The position numbers and the translations under genes are program-made. The notes under the pieces are model-generated. The model saw nothing but the letters and a program-made list of their open reading frames with translations. It searched no databases and had not been told where the DNA came from. Shown here one piece after another: positions 1 through 7,803 of a stretch of 64,000 nucleotides of DNA. This DNA is from Sphingobacterium sp. (GTDB lineage: Bacteria > Bacteroidota > Bacteroidia > Sphingobacteriales > Sphingobacteriaceae). The stretch covers positions 310,001 to 374,000 of the forward strand of contig JAITTY010000005.1 in the NCBI GenBank assembly GCA_031286695.1, read 5' to 3'. Numbering within the stretch: position 1 is the stretch's first letter; every line of letters begins with the position of its first letter.

Positions 1-187
1 TGACCGACAAGCATCGGAAAACTGACCGATTACAGACCTGATTGATTTCACTTGAAGTTTCTTTTGACAGCAAAATTGCCTACATTTGATTAACAATAAT
101 CGCATTATACTTCAGCAATTAACTGGGAATTTTATAGCGTGGGATAAGCTGCATCGATAAAAAATACTTGGTTAAACTTCATTGATT

Positions 188-748
188 ATGGATCATAACA
201 TCAGTCTTGAAAATGATATTTTTAAGCATATTCCGCTAGAACAACACACAGCGGTTCAAAAATACTTTACCTACAAAACCTATAAAAAAGCCGCTTTTAT
301 TATTAAACCCAATGAACTCGTAAGGGATTTGTATTGGATACAATCCGGACTGGTCAAACTCTCCTACGAAGATGAAAATTCCAAGGAGCATATCTTATCA
401 TTTGCCTTCGAAGATTGGTGGGAAACTGATTTCTCGGCATTTTATCATCAAACCCGGTCAAAGCTTTATTTACAATGTTTAGAGCCGACGGTTTTGTATG
501 CTTTGTCTTATGCGGATTACCAACATATCGCGCAGCAGTATAATCTGTCGAACTACTTTTTAGAAAAATCAATCAATGGGCATATTGCTAATCAGCATAG
601 AATACTGTCCTTGTTGACAGACTGTCCAAAATCCCGTTATGAACTTTTTATAAGCTCTTATCCTTCTTTGGTACAGCGCATCTCTAAAACGATTCTTGCG
701 CAGTATTTGGGAGTCTCAAGAGAAACGCTCAGTCGAATTTACAAATAG
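188..748 (+). CDS. Crp/Fnr-family transcriptional regulator
   Basis: This predicted cytoplasmic regulator of 186 residues has an N-terminal cyclic-nucleotide-binding-like beta barrel (about residues 15-115, with hydrophobic segments such as DLYWIQSGLVKLSY) and a C-terminal helix-turn-helix around QYLGVSRETLSRI. It is shorter than classical Crp (about 210) but typical of the Bacteroidota Crp/Fnr group, most members of which lack obvious cAMP-contact residues. The ATG at 188 is preferred over a TTG six bases upstream. RidA follows in the same direction after about 60 bases, so the two may be co-regulated. The ligand and targets cannot be read from the sequence. Confidence 0.85.
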   Translation: MDHNISLENDIFKHIPLEQHTAVQKYFTYKTYKKAAFIIKPNELVRDLYWIQSGLVKLSYEDENSKEHILSFAFEDWWETDFSAFYHQTRSKLYLQCLEPTVLYALSYADYQHIAQQYNLSNYFLEKSINGHIANQHRILSLLTDCPKSRYELFISSYPSLVQRISKTILAQYLGVSRETLSRIYK

Positions 749-807
749 TGATTTCAGTCACAGGTTAATTTATTGGAATCTATCGAACTTTGTATACATT
801 AAAAACA

Positions 808-1203
808 ATGACTATGCAAAAAAGAACAATCAATCCCTGGAAGTGGCAAGAGCAAAGAAATTATGTACAAGCGGTAGAGGTAAAAGATGTAAGTGGAACC
901 TTATATGTTTCAGGACAGACCGCTATCGACGAAAACGGCATCTCAAGTGACGCTGATATGCGTACGCAACTAACACTTGCCATCGCCAATGTAGAGCGTG
1001 TCATTTTAGAAGCAGGATATGAAATCTGCAATATCGTACGCTTGAACATCTACACGACATCTTCTGCCGAATTATTTCAAAATTTTGATCTATTTCAGGC
1101 ATGGGCACAAAAGAACGAGCTTCAGCAAGCCTCCACTGTGATGGAAGTAAAACACCTTTTCGAAACACTTCAGGTTGAACTAGAGGTTACTGCGGTTAAA
1201 TAG
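808..1203 (+). CDS. RidA family protein (YjgF/YER057c/UK114)
   Basis: This protein of about 131 residues matches the RidA fold throughout: an N-terminal strand leading to GTLYVSGQTAIDENG, the middle helix with TQLTLAIANVERVILEAG, and the C-terminal strand ending in VELEVTAV. Family members usually hydrolyse reactive enamine/imine intermediates made by PLP enzymes. The classical archetype has an Arg near the end of the fold; this copy belongs to a more divergent Rid subgroup, so deaminase activity is likely but not certain. ATG codons at 808 and 814 are both possible starts. It lies just downstream of the Crp/Fnr-like gene on the same strand. Confidence 0.85.
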   Translation: MTMQKRTINPWKWQEQRNYVQAVEVKDVSGTLYVSGQTAIDENGISSDADMRTQLTLAIANVERVILEAGYEICNIVRLNIYTTSSAELFQNFDLFQAWAQKNELQQASTVMEVKHLFETLQVELEVTAVK

Positions 1204-1528
1204 AATCATTCACAAAATGAACGCTAATTTATTCTGGAAATCCCTGGCGGACGACCCAGTGATTCATACAGTTGTATAATTCTGTATTAATGCCCGATTA
1301 ACGCCCTCCTTTTATCGTATTTTCATCGGCTTCCCATCGGGTGCTGATCGGATTATCCCGATGAAATCCCGATGCCAATTCGATGAAAATTGCTGCAAAG
1401 GCCGGAGTTGGTCAGGAAAAGACCCGAAGAAGATTAAAAAAGAGTGGAATTTCAGTAAAAAACGCCTCCCTATCAGAGAGACGTCCGAAGAAAGTAATGT
1501 ACAGGTAAAAATCGATTGATCGAGTGGT
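1204..1528. other. Intergenic region with short inverted motifs
   Basis: No gene is supported in this 325-base gap. It holds a CATCGGG (1335-1341) followed by two CCCGATG copies (1357-1363 and 1368-1374). These can pair with the first motif and look like a degenerate intergenic repeat. The gap separates the rightward RidA gene from the leftward regulator operon, whose last gene ends at 1529, so it may carry termination signals for both sides. No clean U-tailed terminator was found. Confidence 0.4.
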
Positions 1529-1843
1529 CTAAAGGCCGCGGTAGCTCTTGCGCAGGCGCTCTACATCTACATCACGATAATAGCGTTTGTTGCGCTCGCG
1601 CTTCGCAATGCAGATGTAGCCATCCCGCTGCAGGCGATAAAGTGTTTCGGTGGAGATGCCGACATGCGATTTGACATATTCGGCATCACGCAGCAACACA
1701 TTGTCCGCTTCTAACTGCTCCCGCAGCTCGAGATAATTTGCCAGTTGGCGCTTTACCGCCAATAGTTCCAGCAAGATCAATTTTTGGGCATGGGAATGCC
1801 CGGGACTTATGGAAAAGCCCCTGAGGTACTGATTTTTACGCAT
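1529..1843 (-). CDS. Helix-turn-helix (MerR/excisionase-like) DNA-binding protein
   Basis: This 104-residue protein has a C-terminal winged-helix of the MerR/excisionase type: VGISTETLYRLQRDGYICI followed by a basic wing (KRERNKRYYRDVDVERLRK). The N-terminal half is a predicted helix rich in Leu and Glu that could dimerise. Such small proteins are common in Bacteroidota; some are regulators and some control mobile elements. It is the last gene of a leftward series after the LytTR regulator (30-base gap), which suggests a DNA-binding role linked to that system, although no target is visible. Confidence 0.65.
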   Translation of the reverse strand: MRKNQYLRGFSISPGHSHAQKLILLELLAVKRQLANYLELREQLEADNVLLRDAEYVKSHVGISTETLYRLQRDGYICIAKRERNKRYYRDVDVERLRKSYRGL

Positions 1844-1873
1844 AATATATAATTGAGGTTTATAAAAGACGAG

Positions 1874-2617
1874 TTATTCAATGGATTTCCTCATGCCGGC
1901 AATATTTTTTCTTCGCGATCGACTGATGGGAAGGCCAGCTTTATCACCTTCAGTAAGCCATAACTTGGCACCATCAATATCCCTGACAAACTGGAAATTG
2001 ACAATATAACCGCGATGGATACGCACGAAATAAGAAAGGGGCATATTTTCTTCGATCTCCTCCATGGTAATTCTACATGTCAGCCGCTCATTGCGTGTCA
2101 CTATTTCCACATAATTATCGATGCTATGGATGAAGATGATATCCCGATACTTCAACACTCTTTTACTACGGGAATCTTTGACTTCGTATACGTAATATTC
2201 GCGCTGTACCGCCGGAGCAATCATAACAGGTGTCCCCAATCGCTTAAGGCATTTATTCAAAGCCAGGAATACCGCATCAAAACTGACACTCTTTAGCAGA
2301 TAATCGCAGGCATCCAATTTGTAGCTGTCTAACGCAAATTGGGCATAAGCAGTAACAAAGACCAACGCTGGACGCATCTGTTCCGGCAATATTTTGTAAA
2401 GCTCAAATCCTGAGATTTCAGGCATCTGTATATCCAGAAAGAGGATATCTACTTTATGGTGCATCAAATAGTTGAGTCCCTCCTTTCCATTCTCGAAAAC
2501 TTTGACATCTTCAAAATCACCTATTTTGTAAATATCTTTTAATTTGGAGATCTGTTCGACAACCTTGTTGGCGTCCGATCTATCATCGTCGACCACAACA
2601 ATACTATATTTAGGCAT
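1874..2617 (-). CDS. LytTR-family response regulator
   Basis: This 247-residue response regulator has an N-terminal receiver domain (about 1-125) with acidic pocket VVVDDDRS and phosphoacceptor Asp62 in FLDIQMPEISG. Its C-terminal LytTR DNA-binding domain (about 145-245) contains IIFIHSIDNYVEIVT and FVRIHRGYIVN. It is phosphorylated by a partner kinase and binds promoter DNA. The kinase gene ends two bases upstream, so the pair is almost certainly co-translated. Bacteroidota LytTR pairs regulate varied functions, and the targets here are unknown. Confidence 0.92.
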   Translation of the reverse strand: MPKYSIVVVDDDRSDANKVVEQISKLKDIYKIGDFEDVKVFENGKEGLNYLMHHKVDILFLDIQMPEISGFELYKILPEQMRPALVFVTAYAQFALDSYKLDACDYLLKSVSFDAVFLALNKCLKRLGTPVMIAPAVQREYYVYEVKDSRSKRVLKYRDIIFIHSIDNYVEIVTRNERLTCRITMEEIEENMPLSYFVRIHRGYIVNFQFVRDIDGAKLWLTEGDKAGLPISRSRRKNIAGMRKSIE

Positions 2618-2619
2618 AA

Positions 2620-3627
2620 TTAATTCATGAATTTTAACTCCACCACAAAATACATCTCCTCCTCAATACGATATGCAACGTTTACGCGGTCTTCTTGCAA
2701 AGGTTCAAAAAGACGATTGACCAGTTCAAGTCCCTTGCCAGTTCCTTTCTCCTCATTATCGCTCGCAATACGATTACGCACTCGAAAAACAGTTGCATCA
2801 TCTTCATGTATCCACTCGATGACAATAGGGATCGCTTTTCCATAGGGGCTATAGGAGACCGCATTTTCAATCCAGGTCATTAGCGAAAGCGTAGGTACAG
2901 ACCTGTTCCAGATGCAACCGGGTACAAGCTCCACCCCTTTAATCTCAATTGTACGATGCACGCACATAACCACCAATTGGTTGAGATAAGCCCATTCCTC
3001 AGCCAACGCTACCCGGGTATCACGCATGGCAATCTTATTGATGATATATTGAAAGAAATCCAACACTTTAAGATCGAAAACAATTCTTTTCTCTATTGAA
3101 AATTGATAAAGTTTAAACAAAAAATGTCCAGACAGCAGCGCATTATCGGCAATATCTTTTACCTTGAGCTGCAGCTCAGAAATCTTCATTTTTTTATTTC
3201 TCTTCTGCCAAAAAAACGTATCGAGTGATAGGATGAGCAACACGAACGCGAGACCACGAACGATTTTAATAAATAGCTTTTGCCCATCGCCATCCTTCCA
3301 GGGAAAATAGAACACAACATGATGTGCTGTAAGAAAATGATAATAATACCATTTGACCACGGGATATACCAACACGAGTAGCAAGAAATTCGGTAGCCAT
3401 ACATACCAGAGTCGAAATTTCTTCAACCTGATGATATGGAAAAAAATAAAACTTACTGTAAAGTAGAATATATACGGAATTATATACAGCAAAAAGATCA
3501 GTAGCGGATGGTGCAACCACAAATTTTTGTACACGATGGCCAACAATACGGCAAACGCCGTGATTCCAAGTAAAAACCTATAATGCAATTGATTTAAAAA
3601 ATTCAGGTTGAATGAAAAAGCTTTCAT
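2620..3627 (-). CDS. LytS-type sensor histidine kinase
   Basis: This 335-residue membrane kinase has four hydrophobic segments (about 18-35, 43-66, 74-92 and 122-140), then a degenerate His_kinase region with SGHFLFKLYQF (His168 stands where the PF06580 family has NPHFLFN) and a C-terminal ATPase domain (WIENAVSYSPYGK and GTGKGLELVNRLF). The usual Asn-Pro before the His is replaced by Ser-Gly, so phosphotransfer could be altered. The response regulator follows after two bases and the acyltransferase-like gene lies 29 bases upstream, so the three probably form one transcript. The sensed signal is unknown. Confidence 0.85.
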   Translation of the reverse strand: MKAFSFNLNFLNQLHYRFLLGITAFAVLLAIVYKNLWLHHPLLIFLLYIIPYIFYFTVSFIFFHIIRLKKFRLWYVWLPNFLLLVLVYPVVKWYYYHFLTAHHVVFYFPWKDGDGQKLFIKIVRGLAFVLLILSLDTFFWQKRNKKMKISELQLKVKDIADNALLSGHFLFKLYQFSIEKRIVFDLKVLDFFQYIINKIAMRDTRVALAEEWAYLNQLVVMCVHRTIEIKGVELVPGCIWNRSVPTLSLMTWIENAVSYSPYGKAIPIVIEWIHEDDATVFRVRNRIASDNEEKGTGKGLELVNRLFEPLQEDRVNVAYRIEEEMYFVVELKFMN

Positions 3628-3656
3628 ATATAAATTGGTCAGGTTATTAACCCAAA

Positions 3657-4595
3657 TTAGATAATATTATCCTTTTTAACAATAATTTCATAGAAAAGCT
3701 TCCGAGATAAGTCGAATAGATAACCTTTATCAGCAAAGGAAAAAGGAACCATCCAACCACCCTTATTCTTTGTACCCCAACCGTTCCGCTCGTCAAATCC
3801 CTTGTAATGATGCATCAGCCCCCAGTTTTCCCAGGCTGTCCAGTCTTTACCCATCATTGTCTGAAAGCATTCCTGCAGTTTGGTAAAAGCATTTAAAAGC
3901 GCCATCGGATTATTTTTATCCACCGGGGCTAATACAGTAAGTGGATCCCCTATTTGCCAAGTTGATCCGGTGTGATGAACTTTTGGACTTAGATGAATCG
4001 CATAGACAGGTAGCCCACATCGATGTGCAAGCTTGAGCAGATTGCTACGCCAATAAAAATAACTTCCACCGAAAGAGACCCGCAGCCGCCCCCGATCTGC
4101 CTTATTTTCATTGCCACCGACCGATTCATTGGCATCCAAGAATACCAGGATAAGCCGTTTACCGGAAATAGCCTGAAGAATCTTGCGTATAACCATTGAG
4201 TTACCCGCTTCCAGGCATTCGAGCCTATCTTCAGGCAAGCCCATATCGGCGAGGTCTCGGGCATACTTTTTACGTTCTCTGTCCAATACCGTATTCGAGA
4301 CCACGATGGTGAGTTGGTATCCTGCCGCAAGCAGATAACGTGGCAGCAGACGATATGGTCCATAATGAAATGTAAATACGATGCTGGCCGACAACGAAGC
4401 AAGGTCCCCATGAAGCGGTCCATGCTGAATATTTTCAGGAGAAAAATCTCGATCCAGCTGATCAAAACTTTGGCGTTGCTCCTTCCACTGCTGATAGCCA
4501 TTCTCCAATTCGACCGCGGACTTATCCGGATAAAATCCTTGTACATTGGCCATCCACAGTAGGCGTTGCAGCTCTTCTTTTTTTTGATTAGTCAT
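3657..4595 (-). CDS. Predicted acyltransferase of the LPLAT/LpxL-like superfamily
   Basis: This 312-residue protein resembles lysophospholipid/lipid A acyltransferases. SIVFTFHYGPYRLLP is reminiscent of the family's catalytic HX4D/E region, with His but without the clear acidic partner. It is followed by GKRLILVFLDANES and a block rich in Gly and Arg (RLRVSFGGSYFYW) that corresponds to the acceptor-side motif. No strong membrane span or signal peptide is seen, so a peripheral inner-membrane role is plausible. It heads the operon with the LytTR two-component pair, and an inverted repeat lies just upstream of its start. The substrate could be a lipid or a peptide; the assignment rests on fold-level resemblance. 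Confidence 0.5.
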   Translation of the reverse strand: MTNQKKEELQRLLWMANVQGFYPDKSAVELENGYQQWKEQRQSFDQLDRDFSPENIQHGPLHGDLASLSASIVFTFHYGPYRLLPRYLLAAGYQLTIVVSNTVLDRERKKYARDLADMGLPEDRLECLEAGNSMVIRKILQAISGKRLILVFLDANESVGGNENKADRGRLRVSFGGSYFYWRSNLLKLAHRCGLPVYAIHLSPKVHHTGSTWQIGDPLTVLAPVDKNNPMALLNAFTKLQECFQTMMGKDWTAWENWGLMHHYKGFDERNGWGTKNKGGWMVPFSFADKGYLFDLSRKLFYEIIVKKDNII

Positions 4596-4611
4596 ATGGT
4601 TTTAGGTTAAT

Positions 4612-4646
4612 ATGACCTCAGTTGGTTTTAAATCATCTGAGGTCAT
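4612..4646. promoter_or_regulatory. Perfect 10-bp inverted repeat upstream of the acyltransferase operon
   Basis: ATGACCTCAG (4612-4621) and CTGAGGTCAT (4637-4646) are perfect inverted copies separated by 15 bases. They lie 16-51 bases before the leftward start at 4595. The spacing places the half-sites about 2.4 helical turns apart, which fits a dimeric DNA-binding protein better than a terminator, because there is no U-tract and the loop is long. The binding protein is unknown. Confidence 0.5.
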
Positions 4647-5107
4647 TGGTAAACGATTAAGATCTATAAAGATCCCGGCCAACACTTATCATCTTCCAGA
4701 TCCCCCAATATGGGGTCGTCACCAAAAAGCTCAAAAACTGTATAGCCTTCAAAAAGATCACTCGTTACACTTGTTTGCAATTCATTTTCCATGTTTAACT
4801 CATTTTTTTGACTCGAAAGATGCAGGTCGAATCTATCCTGCTCTATCGTACGATATATTCATTCAATGCTCAGCTGATAGACAAATGTGCAACAAGCGAG
4901 GAAAAAAAAACAAGTCGGGGGAAACAGAGCTAAAAAACAGTACTGAACTGAAAATTAGGTTGAAAAAAAGGGTTAAAGTACCATTCACCCCTGCTATATG
5001 TACTTCACCCTTCACCTAGGTTATCTATCCCTCTATTAAATTTCGATTAATCAAATGGGTAAATTGCCTTTTCCTTTTTTATGATAAAATCCAACATAAA
5101 CTAAACA
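4647..5107. other. Divergent intergenic region without a supported gene
   Basis: This 461-base gap lies between the leftward acyltransferase operon and the rightward Crp-like gene. An open frame of 135 codons crosses it (4612-5019), but its composition is unlike its neighbours, it shows no domain, and it begins inside the inverted repeat, so it is not called. Pyrimidine-rich DNA close to 5090 probably forms the leader of the next gene. Confidence 0.4.
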
Positions 5108-5653
5108 ATGAAAAAAAGTAAAGAATACCTGCTCGACTCCTTTTTTAGGGATATCAATCCACAGTGGCAAACAGATATTCCTGAGCTATCAGCCGTATTT
5201 GAGGAAGAGCACTTTATGCAGGGCGAACGGCTGATCAACGATTGGGGCGAGCTCTATCTGATCGTTGATGGAATCTTTGGGAAATATGAGAAGACCTGTC
5301 CTGTGCGCTATGCCCTAGCTGGTGAATCGTTGATGATCCCCAACCATAAACACCGCTATCAGTTTACCGCGCTGAGTGATTGCCGCACCTACCGGACCTC
5401 GCTCCGGCAACTGGAGGAAATTAATGCGCACAATGCAAAAGTCTTTTACCTGTATGCGAATCTGAGAGACAAACAACAGACCTATCTGGACTATCGCCAT
5501 AAGCTGTTATCGTTAAACAATCAGGACAAATATGATTTTGTATTTGATAAATATCCCGATCTCAGAAGCTATGTGAAGCATCATGAACTGGCTCGGTTTA
5601 TGGGAATCAGCAGCGAATTGCTCCGACGGCTTTTGCGGGACCATGGTTGCTAA
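5108..5653 (+). CDS. Crp/Fnr-like regulator, divergent
   Basis: This 181-residue protein has the size and outline of Bacteroidota Crp/Fnr regulators. It has a beta-rich sensor half (ELYLIVDGIFGKYEK, then VRYALAGESLMIPN) and a C-terminal helix-turn-helix, HELARFMGISSELLRRLLRD. The sensor half is strongly diverged and no ligand residues are evident. It stands alone between the divergent acyltransferase operon and a small secreted-protein gene, so it may control one or both. That is inferred only from position. Confidence 0.7.
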   Translation: MKKSKEYLLDSFFRDINPQWQTDIPELSAVFEEEHFMQGERLINDWGELYLIVDGIFGKYEKTCPVRYALAGESLMIPNHKHRYQFTALSDCRTYRTSLRQLEEINAHNAKVFYLYANLRDKQQTYLDYRHKLLSLNNQDKYDFVFDKYPDLRSYVKHHELARFMGISSELLRRLLRDHGC

Positions 5654-6021
5654 TAGCCCAATTTTTTGGGCATCCCGTCAAAATTTTTAGTCGGTTTAAA
5701 CACAAAACTTAGTCTTTAAAATCCCAACATAGATAATGGGCTGTGCTTGAACTTTGTAATAGCAGCTCGGAGAAAGCAAAACAATGCCATTCAGCTTAAT
5801 CGAAGAAAGTAAAATGTACAAGTAAAAGTGCTACCCGAAATGCTCCAATAAAAAACAAGGTTATGAAACAGTACAAAAGAAAATTTGCCCTATTCCCGCG
5901 ATGTCGGTGAATGTAAAACCAAGCAGGAAATCCGGCAGTGATATGCTGTTGGCTCCGCAGCAAACAAAAAATTGATAAAACACAAATTACCTATTTAACG
6001 CACTTAAGTGCAGAAAAAATT
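5654..6021. other. Intergenic leader of the small exported protein
   Basis: No gene is supported in this 368-base stretch. A GAACTTTG close to 5750 resembles the Bacteroidota -7 element TAnnTTTG except at the first base, and no good -33 element lies at the right distance. The rest may be a long 5' leader for the gene starting at 6022. Confidence 0.3.
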
Positions 6022-6366
6022 ATGATTACATTAAAAAACACGCGACTACTTGTCGCCACATTATTCGCATTATTTGTAGGAGCTTTTTTCGTCGTTAAAG
6101 CAATGAACAAAAAAGAAGCCCCAACCGCCAAGAAGCTGGTAGAATATGTTTATTTTCAATTTGATAGCTCCGGCCAACCGATGCCGATTGCTGATCCGGA
6201 TCAAAATAAACATGAGGAAGGCAGTAACCCTTATAATTGTCCAAATCTTTCAGGTCCGATATGTAGTTCAGGCTACGCAGAGTCTGACCTTGAGCAAGAT
6301 ACAAATGGAGATTGGGTTCCGAAATCTACTGCTACTCCTCACGATATAAGACGTTACTCCAATTAA
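6022..6366 (+). CDS. Small exported protein, DUF6520-like
   Basis: This protein of 114 residues (from the ATG at 6022) has an N-terminal hydrophobic segment (TRLLVATLFALFVGAFFVV), then a short polar domain with two Cys (CPNLSGPICSS) and an acidic tail. It resembles the Bacteroidota DUF6520 family of small exported proteins with no known function. The open frame runs upstream to 5938 without a good start, so 6022 is preferred. A strong intrinsic terminator follows, so it is probably monocistronic. It is convergent with the SusC/D operon. Confidence 0.6.
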   Translation: MITLKNTRLLVATLFALFVGAFFVVKAMNKKEAPTAKKLVEYVYFQFDSSGQPMPIADPDQNKHEEGSNPYNCPNLSGPICSSGYAESDLEQDTNGDWVPKSTATPHDIRRYSN

Positions 6367-6392
6367 TTTCAGCTTTAGAATTTTCAAGATTG

Positions 6393-6430
6393 AGCTCCTA
6401 GATACGACTATCTAGGAGCTTTATTTTTAT
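6393..6430 (+). terminator. Intrinsic terminator after the small exported protein
   Basis: A perfect 12-bp stem, AGCTCCTAGATA (6393-6404) with its complement at 6409-6420, closes a four-base loop CGAC and is followed by TTATTTTTAT. The T-rich tail lies on the right, so it ends rightward transcription. The end of the leftward SusD gene overlaps the tail. In the leftward direction the tail is not T-rich. Confidence 0.9.
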
Positions 6431-7791
6431 CGTTTATTTTGCGGAGTGCCCGTAGGATATTGTGTTTCTGTTGGGATAAGAAATGTGTAGCAGGAGCTGT
6501 TAGGTTTAAGTTCATACCTCTTACCGCCAAAATCACGGTACATCGTTCGAGCATATTTAGAATCTTGATTTAACCTTCTAAGATCAGACCAGGTGACGCC
6601 TCTTAACACGAGTTCCCGCCTCCTTTCAGTTATAATTTCTGGCAGCAGCTGATTGTCCGCTATGTCCAGTGCTTTATATTGAACTTTTACAAACCGATTC
6701 ATCCGCAATCTTTCCAAACTCTGCCGTGCCTGTACATAGTTCCCTTCTCTCGCACTGCATTCTGCATCGATCAACAGATTTTCCGCCGTAGTCAAACCAC
6801 CGAATAGCCCAGTCCCAGCACTATAGCTCCCAATAAAAGCTCCCTTTGGCGAAAAGTATAATTGTTTTCGGAGATCGTTATCCACATATAATCCATAAAG
6901 ATCTTCACTAACAATCCCCTCCCAGTTGACAACGCTGTTAATCATGTTAATGTGAAAAATAACTTCATCATTTAGCACCGGCATAGGATATTCCGCTTTC
7001 TTATCGACGGCATTAAAGTCCAATATTTTATTATTCAATGCTATTGATCTGCGTGCATTCTCCCCTGCCTTTTCGTACGCTCCCATCACCAAATGTATCT
7101 TCGCCAATAAAGCATATGCAGCCGCCTTTGATGGCCTCGTTTTGTATAGCGGGATATTAGGCAGCAGTTCCAATGCTTTTTCCGCATCCTCAATGATCAT
7201 TTTGTACGTTTCCGCTAAACTAGGTCGTGTAAAAGGTAAGCTGATATCACTCGTCAAACGCATGGGCAACCCCAAATCGGATTTTGCGTTGGAGCTATAA
7301 GGAACCGCATAGATCTGTGCAAGATGATAATAGATGTAGGCGCGAAAGAAAAGTGCGGTTCCCTCAACATTATCGGCCGGAACTGAATGTTGCGACCCAA
7401 TTTTCTTAAGGTTATCCAATACAATGTTACTATACATGACTGTCTTATAGGGCAACATCCAGTTCAGTACTGTCTGTTCGTCGTCCATATATTCAGGTGC
7501 CCAAAGGTATAGGTCCCGAAGGACCTGTTGGAACGCACTCACCCGAGCATCGGGAAAATAAAAATCATCGGTCGAAGATTCTCCAAGAACGGGCAGCGGT
7601 GCACCGCCACTTACCGTTGCCCCATTCATCACCACGGTATTATCCATTAATGCCTGCATATCTTCGATGGTTTCAGGTACAACAAGCCCGTTATTATTGA
7701 TTTCTTCAAAGAAACCTTTGCTACAGCCCCCTAATGCTAAAAGCAAACAGATCAATAGGATCTTGAAGTTAATAGGATATTTTTTCATCAT
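6427..7791 (-). CDS. SusD/RagB-family nutrient-binding lipoprotein
   Basis: This 454-residue outer-membrane lipoprotein starts with a signal peptide ending in a lipobox (LALGGC, Cys23). The body has the TPR-like alpha-helical fold of SusD proteins: AALFFRAYIYYHLAQIYAVPY near residue 145, AAYALLAKIHLVMGAYEKA, and the C-terminal ITERRRELVLRGVTWSDLRRLN typical of the family. It caps the SusC barrel and delivers substrate. It starts 12 bases after SusC. No glycan enzymes adjoin, so the substrate may be a peptide, siderophore or other ligand rather than a glycan. Confidence 0.93.
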   Translation of the reverse strand: MMKKYPINFKILLICLLLALGGCSKGFFEEINNNGLVVPETIEDMQALMDNTVVMNGATVSGGAPLPVLGESSTDDFYFPDARVSAFQQVLRDLYLWAPEYMDDEQTVLNWMLPYKTVMYSNIVLDNLKKIGSQHSVPADNVEGTALFFRAYIYYHLAQIYAVPYSSNAKSDLGLPMRLTSDISLPFTRPSLAETYKMIIEDAEKALELLPNIPLYKTRPSKAAAYALLAKIHLVMGAYEKAGENARRSIALNNKILDFNAVDKKAEYPMPVLNDEVIFHINMINSVVNWEGIVSEDLYGLYVDNDLRKQLYFSPKGAFIGSYSAGTGLFGGLTTAENLLIDAECSAREGNYVQARQSLERLRMNRFVKVQYKALDIADNQLLPEIITERRRELVLRGVTWSDLRRLNQDSKYARTMYRDFGGKRYELKPNSSCYTFLIPTETQYPTGTPQNKR

Positions 7792-7803
7792 TCTTTAATT
7801 AAG

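Noticed and set aside
63..88. Promoter before the first gene (TTTG at 63-66 and TACATTTG at 81-88)
   Set aside because: The -7 part is perfect but the spacing is only 14 bases instead of about 19-21, so the pair is not called.
4612..5019. Open frame of 135 codons in the divergent gap
   Set aside because: It starts inside an inverted repeat, has no domain and its composition is unlike its neighbours; probably chance.
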